Part shown: piece by piece, positions 27,905 to 37,575 of the stretch
Position numbering within the stretch: position 1 is the stretch's first letter
Layout: each line of letters begins with the position of its first letter
From: Maribacter sp. PR1
GTDB lineage: Bacteria > Bacteroidota > Bacteroidia > Flavobacteriales > Flavobacteriaceae
DNA: 64,000 nucleotides
Direction: 5' to 3'
NCBI RefSeq assembly: GCF_028464145.1
Contig: NZ_JAQPCG010000007.1
Span: 248,001 to 312,000, forward strand
Translations under genes and position numbers: made by a program
The notes under the pieces: generated by a model
What the model saw: only the letters and a program-made list of their open reading frames with translations
Database searches by the model: none
What the model was told of the DNA's origin: nothing

Positions 27905-28780
27905 ATGTCAGTAGTCATAAAAGAAAATAACGCACCTCCAAAAGGAAAACCAAAATGGTTAAGGGTTAAACTGCCTACAGGTAAGAAATACACGCAGTTA
28001 CGTAGTTTGGTCGACAAATATGATTTGCATACGATTTGTACCTCTGGAAGTTGTCCCAATATGGGAGAATGTTGGGGAGAGGGAACGGCTACCTTTATGA
28101 TTCTTGGAAATATCTGTACAAGATCCTGTGGCTTTTGCGGTGTAAAAACTGGGAGGCCGGAAAATGTGGATTGGGCCGAACCGGAGAAGGTTGCACGTTC
28201 CATCAAAATCATGGGTATTAAACATGCCGTAATCACATCTGTAGACCGGGATGACCTTAAGGATATGGGTTCCATCATTTGGGCCGAAACTGTAAAGGCC
28301 ATTAGACGAATGAATCCAAACACTACATTGGAAACCTTAATACCTGATTTTCAAGGAATTGAAAAACACTTGGACCGCATTATTGAAGTTTCACCAGAAG
28401 TTGTTTCCCATAATATGGAAACGGTAAAAAGGCTGACAAGAGAGGTTAGAATACAGGCAAAATATGAGCGTAGTCTGGAAGTCCTAAAATACCTAAGAGC
28501 TAATGGTGTTAATAGAACCAAATCTGGTATCATGCTCGGATTGGGTGAATTTGAGGAAGAGGTTATTCACACCATGCAAGATCTAAGGGAAGCCAATGTC
28601 GATGTAGTTACTATTGGTCAGTATTTGCAACCTTCAAAAAAACATTTACCTGTTAAGGAGTTCATTACCCCGGACCAATTTAAAAAATATGAAGAAATTG
28701 GACTTGAAATGGGATTTAGGCATGTGGAGAGTGGAGCTTTAGTCAGATCTTCCTATAAGGCCCATAAACACATCGATTAA
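27905..28780 (+). CDS. lipA: Lipoyl synthase
   Basis: LipA is a radical-SAM enzyme that inserts two sulfur atoms into octanoyl-carrier domains of 2-oxoacid dehydrogenases and the glycine cleavage H protein. Both iron-sulfur sites are complete in this 291-aa protein. The auxiliary cluster is C45-x4-C50-x5-C56, and the radical-SAM cluster is C71-x3-C75-x2-C78. The C-terminal RSSYKA motif supplies the serine ligand of the auxiliary cluster. No lipB is adjacent. Confidence 0.97.
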   Translation: MSVVIKENNAPPKGKPKWLRVKLPTGKKYTQLRSLVDKYDLHTICTSGSCPNMGECWGEGTATFMILGNICTRSCGFCGVKTGRPENVDWAEPEKVARSIKIMGIKHAVITSVDRDDLKDMGSIIWAETVKAIRRMNPNTTLETLIPDFQGIEKHLDRIIEVSPEVVSHNMETVKRLTREVRIQAKYERSLEVLKYLRANGVNRTKSGIMLGLGEFEEEVIHTMQDLREANVDVVTIGQYLQPSKKHLPVKEFITPDQFKKYEEIGLEMGFRHVESGALVRSSYKAHKHID

Positions 28781-28836
28781 TTCATTTCCAATAAAGAATC
28801 ACTTATCGGTCAGGTTCAAATTAAAAATCAAAACCT

Positions 28837-29847
28837 ATGAAAAAAATAAAAATAGGTATCAATGGTTTTGGTAGAATAGGAAGGACCTTATTCCGATTAA
28901 TACAAAACCATCCTCATTTAGAGGTCGTAGCTGTAAATGACCTTGCCGATACAAAAACATTGGCTCATTTATTAAAATATGATAGCATCCATGGTGTTTA
29001 TAATGGCAAAGTAGATTATGACATCAACCATATAATTGTAGATGGTAAGGGTGTGCTTCTTTTCAATATTCAAGACCCAAAGAATTTAAATTGGTCGTCC
29101 TTCGGAATAGATGTAGTAGTTGAATGCACTGGGAAATTTAAAACAAAAGAGACGCTTGAATACCATTTAAAAAACGGTGCAAAAAAAGTGATACTCTCCG
29201 TACCACCAATAGACCCGGACATTAAGATGATTGTGTATGGAATCAACGAATCCATACTGGAAAAAGAAGATAATATAATTTCCAATGCATCTTGTACTAC
29301 GAACAACGCGGCGCCAATGATCAAGGTCATTAAAGATCTTTGTGGAATTGAACAAGCCTATATTACTACGGTCCATTCATATACTTCAGATCAAAGCCTT
29401 CATGACCAACCTCACAAGGACCTTAGACGAGCGAGAGCAGCCGGTCAATCCATAGTTCCAACGACTACGGGAGCGGCAAAAGCATTAACGAGCATATTCC
29501 CAGAGTTGGAAAATGTCATTGGAGGTTGCGGTATTCGCGTACCTGTACCCAATGGCTCTTTGACAGATATTACTTTCAATGTAGGAAGAAATACCACCAT
29601 TAAGGAAATTAATGATACTTTTGAAAGAGCGTCTAAAAACGAACTAAAAAACATTCTTTTTTATACGGAAGATCCAATAGTATCTATAGATATAAACAAT
29701 AGTTATTATTCTTGTACGTTTGATTCTTTAATGACTTCAGTAATAGGACGAATGGTGAAGATTATTGGTTGGTATGATAATGAGACAGGATATAGTAGTA
29801 GAATCATTGATTTGATAAACTTAATGGCATTCAAAAAATATATTTGA
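28837..29847 (+). CDS. gap: Glyceraldehyde-3-phosphate dehydrogenase (divergent type)
   Basis: The 336-aa protein has the NAD-binding start INGFGRIGR (about residues 8-16), NAD-type Asp35 (VAVNDLAD), catalytic Cys153 in SNASCTTNN and the partner His in TVHSYTSDQ. The common SCTTNC motif has lost its second, non-catalytic cysteine to Asn, and the usual HAYTGDQ reads HSYTSDQ, so this may be a paralogue rather than the main glycolytic enzyme. Its stop overlaps the TTG start of a hybrid histidine kinase, an unusual pairing. Confidence 0.92.
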   Translation: MKKIKIGINGFGRIGRTLFRLIQNHPHLEVVAVNDLADTKTLAHLLKYDSIHGVYNGKVDYDINHIIVDGKGVLLFNIQDPKNLNWSSFGIDVVVECTGKFKTKETLEYHLKNGAKKVILSVPPIDPDIKMIVYGINESILEKEDNIISNASCTTNNAAPMIKVIKDLCGIEQAYITTVHSYTSDQSLHDQPHKDLRRARAAGQSIVPTTTGAAKALTSIFPELENVIGGCGIRVPVPNGSLTDITFNVGRNTTIKEINDTFERASKNELKNILFYTEDPIVSIDINNSYYSCTFDSLMTSVIGRMVKIIGWYDNETGYSSRIIDLINLMAFKKYI

Positions 29848-32063
29848 GAAAAATTCAACTCCATATAAATGTATTAAATCTTACCCTGCTGTTTCTATGT
29901 CTTTTAGTGGGTTGCTCCCTTCATGCCCAGGATTCCGTGCCGGTCAGGGATATGGATCCTTATTTTGATGAAGCCCGAAAGCTAAGAAATCAAAATAAGA
30001 TAGATTTGGCACTGCAAACCTTGGACAAGGCTGCCGAGAAGGCGGAAGAGGGCGAAGATTTGAAAGGGTTGATAGACTGCTACCATGAATTGGCCCTTTT
30101 ATATCTAAAACTGGACAAAGAAAGTGATACCCAGTTTTATTGGGACCGTGCAAGTGTATTACTTAAAGATACGGCATATCCTTACGGAGATGCAATCCAT
30201 AAATATATCGAAGCCATACTGCTATACGAGGCCGATCAGAGTTTTCAATCACTATTTATGCTTAATGAGGCAAAGCAATTGAATAACGATCGGAATTTTT
30301 TCAACAATATTCTCCTGACCGAGGCTATGGTTTACATGAAACTGGAGAAGTACGAGAGTGCGGCAAAAAACCTTAATTCCTTGGTCGTAAATACGGATAT
30401 TTATGAGAAAGATTATCTATCAACAAGGGCTTATTTAGGGTTGGCCGACCTCAATTATAGAACTGAAAATTATGAAGAAAGTTCCAAAAATGGAGAGCAA
30501 GCCCTAGAACTGGCCAATGCAAATGGTTTCTTTTTGGAAATAAGGAAAGCCAATGATTTGTTATCCAAGGTGTACAGTGAGATGGGATCGTATCAGAAGG
30601 CATGGACAAACAGTCAAAACCTATTAAAAATCCAAGATTCCCTATTTACGATTGACAAGGTTAAAGTTGAAGCAAAAACTGCAGATAAAATTAGGGACGA
30701 TTATAAGACAGAGTTGATTGCAAGACAGGATGATACCATCGAAGAATTGAAGGAATCCCAAAACCGTTCGGAGTTAACCGCGATATTAACCTCTGCGTTT
30801 CTGATTATTATATCACTTTTGGCGGTATCGCTTTACCGAAATAATCAGATAAAATTAAAAACCAATGACCTTCTTCAGACAAAGAACCGAGAACTACAAG
30901 TGGCCAGGGATGGAGCTGTACAGGCTATGGAGGCTAAAACAAACTTTCTTTCTACCGTTAGTCATGAGCTAAGAACACCTTTGTATGCGGTTACTGGACT
31001 AACCCATTTACTATTGGAGGAAAACCCATCTGAACATCAGAAAGAGCATTTAAAGGCCTTAAAATTCTCTGGAGACTACTTATTAAACTTCATCAATGAT
31101 ATCCTACATATCAATAAAATTGACGCGAATAAGCTGGAGCCGCTAAACATGGAATTCAACCTTAAAAAGGTCATTAACGAAGTAATGGATTCCCTGCAAC
31201 AGAGCGCCAAAGAGAATAAGACAAAATTGTTACTGGACTACGATAATGATATTCCAAGCCATTTAATGAGCGACCCCTTAAAACTATCACAGGTTTTTAT
31301 GAACCTTATTGGCAATGCCATAAAGTTTACAAGAGGAGGAATCGTTGAAGTTATTTGTAAACTGAAAGAGAAAAACGGAGAGGACGTAACCATTTATTTT
31401 GAAGTCAAGGATAACGGAATAGGGATTTCAAAAGAAAAACAACAAAGTATTTTTGATGGATTTGAGCAAGGTTCCATTCAAATTAATAGGGAATACGGGG
31501 GTACCGGACTAGGACTTACCATCGTTAAAAGTTTACTTGGGTTATTCGGTAGTAAAATTGAACTCAAAAGTAATTTGAATGAGGGTAGTTCCTTCATGTT
31601 CGATATCGACATGAAGAGTAAGGATGACATTGTAGATGACATAGACTTCGAAATAACCCAAGGTGAATACGATTTTAAAGGTCTGCATATCATGATTGTC
31701 GAGGACAACAAAATCAATCAGGTAATTACCAAAAAAATGCTAAACAAGAAGGAAATTACGTGTGATATCGCCAGTAACGGTGAAGAAGCGGTAACTCTTG
31801 CAGGGGAAAATGAGTACGATGCCATTTTAATGGATATACATATGCCAGGTATCAGTGGTGAGGAAGCTACAATACAAATTAGGAAATTTGATCAGCAAAC
31901 GCCTATAATTGCCTTAACCGCAATATCTTTGGACGATAGTTTAGAAAGTTTTTATGCTGCGGGCTGCAATGATGTCGTTACTAAACCTTTTAAACCAGAA
32001 ATATTTTATCAGAAAATCGGGGAAAATATCTTTGATAAGAAAGCTAAGTCTTCGCTTTCATAA
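29844..32063 (+). CDS. TPR-containing hybrid sensor histidine kinase/response regulator
   Basis: The 739-aa protein has a signal sequence (residues 1-29), a periplasmic TPR region (about 35-270), a coiled coil, a membrane segment at about 312-334, and a HisKA box STVSHELRTP with His374. A HATPase domain (NLIGNAIKF, DNGIGIS, GTGLGLTIV) follows. A C-terminal receiver domain begins near residue 614 with the acidic pair in VEDN and phosphoacceptor Asp664 in LMDIHMPG. It starts at a TTG that overlaps the gap stop codon, the only start that keeps the signal peptide. Its 3' end overlaps converging lpxK by 20 bases. Confidence 0.92.
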   Translation: MRKIQLHINVLNLTLLFLCLLVGCSLHAQDSVPVRDMDPYFDEARKLRNQNKIDLALQTLDKAAEKAEEGEDLKGLIDCYHELALLYLKLDKESDTQFYWDRASVLLKDTAYPYGDAIHKYIEAILLYEADQSFQSLFMLNEAKQLNNDRNFFNNILLTEAMVYMKLEKYESAAKNLNSLVVNTDIYEKDYLSTRAYLGLADLNYRTENYEESSKNGEQALELANANGFFLEIRKANDLLSKVYSEMGSYQKAWTNSQNLLKIQDSLFTIDKVKVEAKTADKIRDDYKTELIARQDDTIEELKESQNRSELTAILTSAFLIIISLLAVSLYRNNQIKLKTNDLLQTKNRELQVARDGAVQAMEAKTNFLSTVSHELRTPLYAVTGLTHLLLEENPSEHQKEHLKALKFSGDYLLNFINDILHINKIDANKLEPLNMEFNLKKVINEVMDSLQQSAKENKTKLLLDYDNDIPSHLMSDPLKLSQVFMNLIGNAIKFTRGGIVEVICKLKEKNGEDVTIYFEVKDNGIGISKEKQQSIFDGFEQGSIQINREYGGTGLGLTIVKSLLGLFGSKIELKSNLNEGSSFMFDIDMKSKDDIVDDIDFEITQGEYDFKGLHIMIVEDNKINQVITKKMLNKKEITCDIASNGEEAVTLAGENEYDAILMDIHMPGISGEEATIQIRKFDQQTPIIALTAISLDDSLESFYAAGCNDVVTKPFKPEIFYQKIGENIFDKKAKSSLS

Positions 32064-33051
32064 AAGTGTTAAGTTCCTCACCAATCATATACTCCCCATC
32101 GCTCAAAAAGGCATGTTTTACAGGTAAATAAAAAAGATTGGATAACTTGTTGCACAATCTTACATAGTCTTTTTCAGTTGTAATTATTAATTCCCTTGTT
32201 TTCAATTCATCGATTTCCTTTTCCGAAAAGAAGTGATGATCATTAAAGGCTAAATGCTCCATAGGAAATCCTTTTTCCTTTAAATACTTTACTAAAGGTT
32301 CAGGATTGGCTATTCCTGTAACAAGGGTTAATCTTCTACCGGCAAACTCGCTAAGCTTTATTGACTCCTTATCGTTTTTGACCAACTCATCATATTCAAA
32401 AAAAGTAAAGAGTACTCTTTGATTTTTTCTGGATTTTAACTTAGCTATTATGTTCTTTTGTTCTTCGTTACTTAACAGCGGGGAACATTTGGTTACAACA
32501 ATTAAGTCCGCTCGTTTCGCGGCGTATTTACTATCCCTCAAGTCCCCTGTTGGCAAATACCAATCATCAACATATAGATTTCCGTAAGAAGTCAACAGAA
32601 TAGAAAACCCAGGATTTACTTTTCTGTGTTGAAAAGCATCATCCAATAAAATCAAGTCAGGATGAACTCTTTTAACCAACTGCCGTATACCCTCCCTCCT
32701 ATCCGCATCAACGGCTACGGTGATATTTTTGAATTTTCTATAAATTTGATATGGTTCATCTCCAAGTTGTTCCACGGAAGCATTATCGTTGGCCAGCACA
32801 AAACCAGAGGATTTTCTCTTATATCCCCTACTCAAAACGGCAATTTTATACTTGGGTTGTAATAGTTTGATAAGAAACTCGGTCATTGGAGTTTTCCCGG
32901 TTCCACCTACACTTAAGTTCCCAATGCAAATAGTGGGCACGTCAAATTCTTTTGATTCCAATATACCCCTATCGTAAAGCGAATTGCGTATATAAACTAT
33001 AAGTCCGTAAACTAGTGAAAATGGAAATAGAAGTTTTCTCAACAGTTGCAT
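32044..33051 (-). CDS. lpxK: Tetraacyldisaccharide 4'-kinase
   Basis: LpxK phosphorylates the 4' position of the lipid A precursor at the inner membrane. The 335-aa protein has an N-terminal hydrophobic segment (about residues 8-22), the P-loop region GNLSVGGTGKTPM (about 43-55) and the DDAFQHR motif of the active site (about 137-143). It is divergent from the Nif3-like gene. The overlap of its 3' end with the kinase gene on the other strand means the two transcripts are complementary at their ends. Confidence 0.95.
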   Translation of the reverse strand: MQLLRKLLFPFSLVYGLIVYIRNSLYDRGILESKEFDVPTICIGNLSVGGTGKTPMTEFLIKLLQPKYKIAVLSRGYKRKSSGFVLANDNASVEQLGDEPYQIYRKFKNITVAVDADRREGIRQLVKRVHPDLILLDDAFQHRKVNPGFSILLTSYGNLYVDDWYLPTGDLRDSKYAAKRADLIVVTKCSPLLSNEEQKNIIAKLKSRKNQRVLFTFFEYDELVKNDKESIKLSEFAGRRLTLVTGIANPEPLVKYLKEKGFPMEHLAFNDHHFFSEKEIDELKTRELIITTEKDYVRLCNKLSNLFYLPVKHAFLSDGEYMIGEELNTFMKAKT

Positions 33052-33072
33052 CAGAACGAAATTATAATATTT

Positions 33073-33080
33073 TATCTTTG
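33073..33080 (+). promoter_or_regulatory. Candidate -7 element for the Nif3-like gene
   Basis: TATCTTTG fits TAnnTTTG and lies 22 bases before the ATG at 33103; a TTG at 33046 is 24 bases upstream, slightly beyond the usual spacing. Confidence 0.4.
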
Positions 33081-33102
33081 AAAACCTTATAATTTATTGA
33101 AA

Positions 33103-34197
33103 ATGACGGTTAATACGGTTACCCAAATTTTAGAAGAACTGGCGCCCTTGGACCATGCCGAGGACTTTGACAATGTCGGCCTTCTTTTAGGCGACGGCGA
33201 AATGGAGGTTCAAGGTATACTAGTGACTTTGGATACCTTAGAGTGTGTTGTGGATGAAGCCATTGAAAACAACTGCAATCTAATTGTTAGTTTTCACCCC
33301 ATAATTTTTAGCGGTCTAAAAAAAATTACGGGTAAAAATTATGTAGAGCGAACCATTTTAAAAGCAATACAGAACAACATAGCCATCTACGCCCCACATA
33401 CAGCACTTGACAATTCCTCGAAGGGCGTAAATGCCAAAATCTGTGAGGTTTTGGGGGTTTCAAATACGAGGATATTAATCCCTAAGGGGGGTACAATAAG
33501 AAAATTAATTACTTATGTTCCATTGGCAGATTCCGAAACACTTAAGCAAAGACTTTTTGAAGCGGGCGCAGGGAATATTGGTAATTATAGTAATTGTAGT
33601 TTCACCCTAGAAGGCATGGGCAGTTATAAAGGAGATGAAAACAGTAACCCTACTATCGGAAAAAAAGGGGAAACGCATTACGAACAGGAGATGATGATTT
33701 CTGTTACCTATCTAAAATCATTGGAAGGAAAGGTCTTGAGGTCATTGATGGAGAACCATCCTTATGAAGAAGTTGCCTATGAAATCTATTCTCTGGAAAA
33801 TACAAATCAGGATATTGGAATGGGAATGATTGGGGAATTGGATGAACCGGTTCAAGAACAGGCATTTCTAGAACACTTAAAAAAAGTCATGAACGCTAAA
33901 ATCGTAAGACACTCCGAACTCAGGAATAAACCCGTAAAAAGTGTTGCCGTTTTAGGAGGTAGTGGGGCCTTTGCCATAGGAGCTGCAAAGGCTTCAGGAG
34001 CTGATGTTTTCGTCACTGCAGATGTAAAATATCATCAGTTTTATGAAGCTGAAAATAAAATGGTAATTGCGGATATTGGACACTTTGAAACTGAGCAGTT
34101 TACAAAAAACCTTTTAGTTGATTATCTTACGAAAAAAATTCCTAATTTTGCAATCCGTTTATCGGAAAGTATAACAAATCCTATCAAGTATTTTTAA
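33103..34197 (+). CDS. Nif3-like dinuclear metal center protein (GTP cyclohydrolase 1 type 2-like)
   Basis: The 364-aa protein is of the Nif3/YqfO family with an inserted central domain. The N-terminal part has DNVGLLLG (about residues 24-31), SFHPIIFSGLK with a metal-binding His, and YAPHTALDN. The C-terminal part supplies DVFVTADVKYHQFYEA and the final metal motif DIGHFETEQ. The middle residues (about 130-240) correspond to the NIF3 insert. The biochemical role is unsettled. I start at ATG 33103; the TTG two codons earlier is less likely. The next gene begins 2 bases after its stop. Confidence 0.9.
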   Translation: MTVNTVTQILEELAPLDHAEDFDNVGLLLGDGEMEVQGILVTLDTLECVVDEAIENNCNLIVSFHPIIFSGLKKITGKNYVERTILKAIQNNIAIYAPHTALDNSSKGVNAKICEVLGVSNTRILIPKGGTIRKLITYVPLADSETLKQRLFEAGAGNIGNYSNCSFTLEGMGSYKGDENSNPTIGKKGETHYEQEMMISVTYLKSLEGKVLRSLMENHPYEEVAYEIYSLENTNQDIGMGMIGELDEPVQEQAFLEHLKKVMNAKIVRHSELRNKPVKSVAVLGGSGAFAIGAAKASGADVFVTADVKYHQFYEAENKMVIADIGHFETEQFTKNLLVDYLTKKIPNFAIRLSESITNPIKYF

Positions 34198-34199
34198 AT

Positions 34200-34979
34200 A
34201 TGGCAAAAAAAGAAGATTCATCTGTTGAAGCAAAGTTAAGGGCGTTGTATGACCTTCAATTAATTGATTCCAGAGTAGATGAAATTAGAAATGTACGTGG
34301 AGAACTACCTTTGGAAGTTGAAGATTTAGAAGATGATGTGCTTGGCCTTAAAACCAGACTGGATAAACTTAAGACCGATTTGGAAACTATCAATTACGAA
34401 ATAGGTGCCAAGAAAAATCTTATTGAAGAAGCCAAAGCTTTAATCAAGAAATATACCGAGCAGCAAAAAAATGTTAGGAACAGTAGGGAGTTTAACTCTA
34501 TTAGTAAGGAACTTGAATTTCAAGAATTAGAAATTCAATTGGCCGAAAAGAACATAAAGGAATTTAAGGCTCAAATAGAACAGAAAAAAGAGGTTATTGC
34601 CGAAACCAAAGAACGTTTAAGTGAGCGCGAAACACACCTTAAACATAAAAAAGGAGAATTGGATGCCATCCTGGCCGAAACCGAAAAAGAGGAAAAGGCA
34701 CTTTTGGATGAGTCCATGAAATATCAGGATAAAATTGAAGAGAGGCTGGTAAAGGCATATGCTCGAATTAGAAACAACGTTAAAAACGGACTGGCCGTAG
34801 TTCCTATTGAAAGAGGTGCTTCTGGAGGTTCCTTCTTTACAATTCCTCCTCAAGTGCAGGTAGAAATAGCATCTAGAAAAAAAATTATTACAGACGAACA
34901 TAGTGGGAGAATTCTAGTTGACCCTACCCTTGCGGATGAAGAACAAGAAAAAATGGAAAAACTATTCGCTAAGATATAA
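34200..34979 (+). CDS. Coiled-coil protein of the C4 zinc-ribbon (DUF164/CdsZ-like) family
   Basis: The 259-aa protein is dominated by a long antiparallel coiled coil (about residues 10-185). The C-terminal module has the family landmarks GGSFFTIPPQ and EHSGRILVDP, which in the canonical C4-type proteins are GGCFxxIPPQ and CxxCGRILV. All zinc-ligand cysteines are replaced here, so the ribbon cannot bind zinc as the canonical one does. It is co-transcribed with the Nif3-like gene (2-base gap), a common pairing. A terminator follows. Confidence 0.88.
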   Translation: MAKKEDSSVEAKLRALYDLQLIDSRVDEIRNVRGELPLEVEDLEDDVLGLKTRLDKLKTDLETINYEIGAKKNLIEEAKALIKKYTEQQKNVRNSREFNSISKELEFQELEIQLAEKNIKEFKAQIEQKKEVIAETKERLSERETHLKHKKGELDAILAETEKEEKALLDESMKYQDKIEERLVKAYARIRNNVKNGLAVVPIERGASGGSFFTIPPQVQVEIASRKKIITDEHSGRILVDPTLADEEQEKMEKLFAKI

Positions 34980-34999
34980 GCGAATATCAAAATTATACT

Positions 35000-35031
35000 A
35001 AAGGCCATCTGTTGAAAGATGGCCTTTTTTT
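35000..35031 (+). terminator. Intrinsic terminator of the Nif3/coiled-coil operon
   Basis: AAGGCCATCT pairs with AGATGGCCTT around a short loop and runs into seven T residues, 21 bases after the stop. It also excludes the upstream start codon of the next reading frame at 35012. Confidence 0.85.
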
Positions 35032-35047
35032 GTTTATATTATTCTCT

Positions 35048-35461
35048 ATGAAAATAGAAGGTATACTTTTACTAATACTCCTTTGCATGGCCACAAAAAC
35101 CCTAAAATCCCAAAATTTGGATGACTTTCAATGGAAAAACCGGATACTAGTACTTGCAGATACTGATGCAAATCAAAAGGAACTCAAAACCGCGTACCAT
35201 CTCCTAAAAACTCATAAGAAAGAATGGAAGGAAAGAGAGGTAATCGTTTTATTCTTTTATGATGAAAGGCTATTTAATGCAAATCAAGAAACAGTGGGTT
35301 ATAATTCAAATCTTCCAAAAAACTTTAAGGGTTATTTGCTTATAGGAAAAGACGGCAGTATAAAAATGAGAGAAGCATATCCCCTTGAACCAAAAAAAAT
35401 ATTTGACCGTATAGATGGTATGCCTATGAGAAGAGCTGAAATACGGGCCAATACTAATTAA
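35048..35461 (+). CDS. DUF4174 domain protein, exported
   Basis: The 137-aa protein has a signal sequence (KIEGILLLILLCMATKTLKSQ), then a thioredoxin-like DUF4174 region with strands RILVLADT and REVIVLFFYDERLF, and GYLLIGKDGSIKMREAYPL. It lacks a CxxC, so it is not a thiol oxidoreductase of the usual kind. I chose the ATG at 35048 because an upstream ATG lies within the terminator hairpin. Its stop overlaps the stop of converging kmo by 4 bases. Confidence 0.82.
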   Translation: MKIEGILLLILLCMATKTLKSQNLDDFQWKNRILVLADTDANQKELKTAYHLLKTHKKEWKEREVIVLFFYDERLFNANQETVGYNSNLPKNFKGYLLIGKDGSIKMREAYPLEPKKIFDRIDGMPMRRAEIRANTN

Positions 35462-36813
35462 TGATTGGATTCCTCTAATGCCCTCAAAATTTTGTTTTCT
35501 ACCTCCTCACTATCCCATTTTTCGGAAATGTTGGGAATTGCCATAATTTCTTTCATGATTTTTTCCTGAAAATCACCAATAGCTAAAGCCTCCGCATAAG
35601 GTTTGTCGGAGAAGGTTACCCTGCTATAGGCAGGAATCCACTTCTCTGGATGGTGCGAAGAAAATCGCTTCTCGATCTTCTTTTGTAACAAGAACATTGG
35701 GTCTGCGGTTTTACTGCTCATTTCAATAAAATTACGATAGCTTAATTCCGCTATGGCATCCGCATTGGGTTTGCGTTGTTTTTGATAAATTTTAAAAATT
35801 GCCCCCCAATCATCCCCTTGTTCTTTAATTATCTGATCAAGTACATAAATGTCCTCAAAACCAGCATTCATTCCTTGCCCATAAAAAGGAACGATAGCAT
35901 GTGCAGAATCGCCCACCAAAGCGACTTTGTCCCAATAGGTCCATGGATAACATTTCATGGTAACCATGGCACTCGTTGGGTTCTTAAAAAAATCATGGGT
36001 TAGGTTTTCAATATCTTTTTTCACATTGGGAAAGTAAGTACTGAAAAAATGAACGGCATCCGCTTTGGTTTTAATACTCTCAAAGGACACTTCACCTTCA
36101 AATGGCATAAATAAAGTACAGGTAAAACTACCGTCAAGATTGGGCATGGCAATGAACATAAACTTGCCCCTAGGCCAAATATGAAAAGAATTACTATTCA
36201 ATTTATGGGTACCATCCTCGTTGGGAGGTATAGTTAATTCCTTATAACCGACATCGATAAAGTCTTGGGAATAATCAAACCGACTTCTTCGCTGCATTTT
36301 ATGACGAACCCTTGAAAACGCTCCATCACAACCAAAGACCAAATCAAAGTCGTAAGCCTTCCACTCCCCTTTTTCAGATTCCCCCGTAAATACTTGGGCT
36401 CTGGGTAAATCGATATCCCAGACCTTTTCCTCAAATCTAAATTCCACACCAGCACTCTCGGCCAAGTCAATCATTCTTTTATTGAGTACACCTCTAGAAA
36501 TGGACCATATTGCCTCTCCTTCCTTACCATATTTCTGATAATACTCTGGTTTTCCAATCACATGCATGGCTCTCTTATCCAAGGGAATACCTATTTTTCT
36601 AATTTCCTCGGCAACACCAACTTCCTCCAAAGCTTTCCATCCTCTATTGCTCATCGCCAAATTTATAGACCTTCCTGAGAATTCTACTTCCCTAATATCC
36701 GGTCTTCTATCAAAAACAGTAAGGGTATGCCCATACCTCCTAAGATATATGGCCAATAGTGAACCTACTAGGCCTGAGCCAATAATTGCAATGTTTTGTT
36801 TGGTGTGGATCAT
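35458..36813 (-). CDS. kmo: Kynurenine 3-monooxygenase
   Basis: Kmo hydroxylates L-kynurenine to 3-hydroxykynurenine with FAD and NADPH. The 451-aa protein has the FAD Rossmann motif IIGSGLVGS (about residues 10-18), the DRRPDIR segment with a substrate-site Arg, GRSINLAMS, the second FAD motif VALVGDSAHAIVPFYGQGMNAGFED (about residues 297-321, cited here by position and core GDSAHA) and a hydrophobic C-terminal region. Kynureninase is encoded 8 kb away on the same strand, so the organism likely converts tryptophan-derived kynurenine toward anthranilate or NAD precursors. Confidence 0.95.
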   Translation of the reverse strand: MIHTKQNIAIIGSGLVGSLLAIYLRRYGHTLTVFDRRPDIREVEFSGRSINLAMSNRGWKALEEVGVAEEIRKIGIPLDKRAMHVIGKPEYYQKYGKEGEAIWSISRGVLNKRMIDLAESAGVEFRFEEKVWDIDLPRAQVFTGESEKGEWKAYDFDLVFGCDGAFSRVRHKMQRRSRFDYSQDFIDVGYKELTIPPNEDGTHKLNSNSFHIWPRGKFMFIAMPNLDGSFTCTLFMPFEGEVSFESIKTKADAVHFFSTYFPNVKKDIENLTHDFFKNPTSAMVTMKCYPWTYWDKVALVGDSAHAIVPFYGQGMNAGFEDIYVLDQIIKEQGDDWGAIFKIYQKQRKPNADAIAELSYRNFIEMSSKTADPMFLLQKKIEKRFSSHHPEKWIPAYSRVTFSDKPYAEALAIGDFQEKIMKEIMAIPNISEKWDSEEVENKILRALEESNH

Positions 36814-36933
36814 ATAGGGAAAACTAAATTTATAATCGTTCTGGATAAAAGTTACCTAAACATGTTTTAGTTTAAAATTAACTTTTATTGTTTAAGTATT
36901 ATTTAATTTTATTAGACAATATGAAATTATTCT

Positions 36934-37575
36934 ATGTATTTTAATCTATCGGAATTGGATAAACTTCCTAGCAGATACAGGGCAAATTTAATCAATAGTT
37001 GCTCAGGGTATAGACCTAGCAATCTTTTAGGTACAAAATCACTCAAAGGCGTTACAAATCTGGGGCTTTTTAATTCCATAATGCATATTGGCAGTAACCC
37101 TGCCCTGTTAGGATTTGTTTTAAGACCACTTACCGTCAGAAGGGATACCTATGATAACTTAAAAGATACCGGCGTTTTTACAGTAAACCACGTGAATGGA
37201 AAAATAGTATCAAAAAGTCATAAAACCTCAGCGAAATATGCGAAAGAGGTTTCTGAGTTTGAAGAGGTTCAGCTAACCGAGGAATACTTGGATGGTTTTG
37301 ATGCTCCCTATGTCAAGGAAAGTAAAATAAAAATAGGGTGCTCCTATGTTAACGAATATCTGATAAAGGAAAATGGCTGCGTAATGATTATCGGAGCCAT
37401 TGAGCACCTTTATGTTCCCGATAATGTCATGCTTGAAGATGGATGGTTGAATTTGGAAAAAGCAGACAGCATCGCTAACATTGGTTTAGATGGTTATGCT
37501 TCTTCAAAAATTGTTCAAAGATATACCTACGCCAAGCCCAACGAAGAACTAGAAAGGAAAAACCATGGCTCATAA
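36934..37575 (+). CDS. Flavin reductase-like FMN-binding split-barrel protein
   Basis: The 213-aa protein is of the flavin reductase-like, FMN-binding split-barrel family; it shows the flavin-contact regions [33 protein letters not shown] and [11 protein letters not shown]. In marine Bacteroidota this gene regularly precedes DUF2256 and photolyase genes, and here it heads that operon. It could supply or bind reduced flavin for the photolyases, which is inference. The DUF2256 gene begins inside its last 11 bases. Confidence 0.85.
   Translation: MYFNLSELDKLPSRYRANLINSCSGYRPSNLLGTKSLKGVTNLGLFNSIMHIGSNPALLGFVLRPLTVRRDTYDNLKDTGVFTVNHVNGKIVSKSHKTSAKYAKEVSEFEEVQLTEEYLDGFDAPYVKESKIKIGCSYVNEYLIKENGCVMIIGAIEHLYVPDNVMLEDGWLNLEKADSIANIGLDGYASSKIVQRYTYAKPNEELERKNHGS

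Noticed and set aside
35012..35047. Upstream ATG of the DUF4174 gene
   Set aside because: It lies inside the terminator hairpin of the previous operon; the ATG at 35048 gives a proper signal peptide.
36850..36880. Near-palindrome CTAAACATGTTTTAG between kmo and the flavin reductase gene as an operator
   Set aside because: It is imperfect, AT-rich and has no second copy, so chance is likely.
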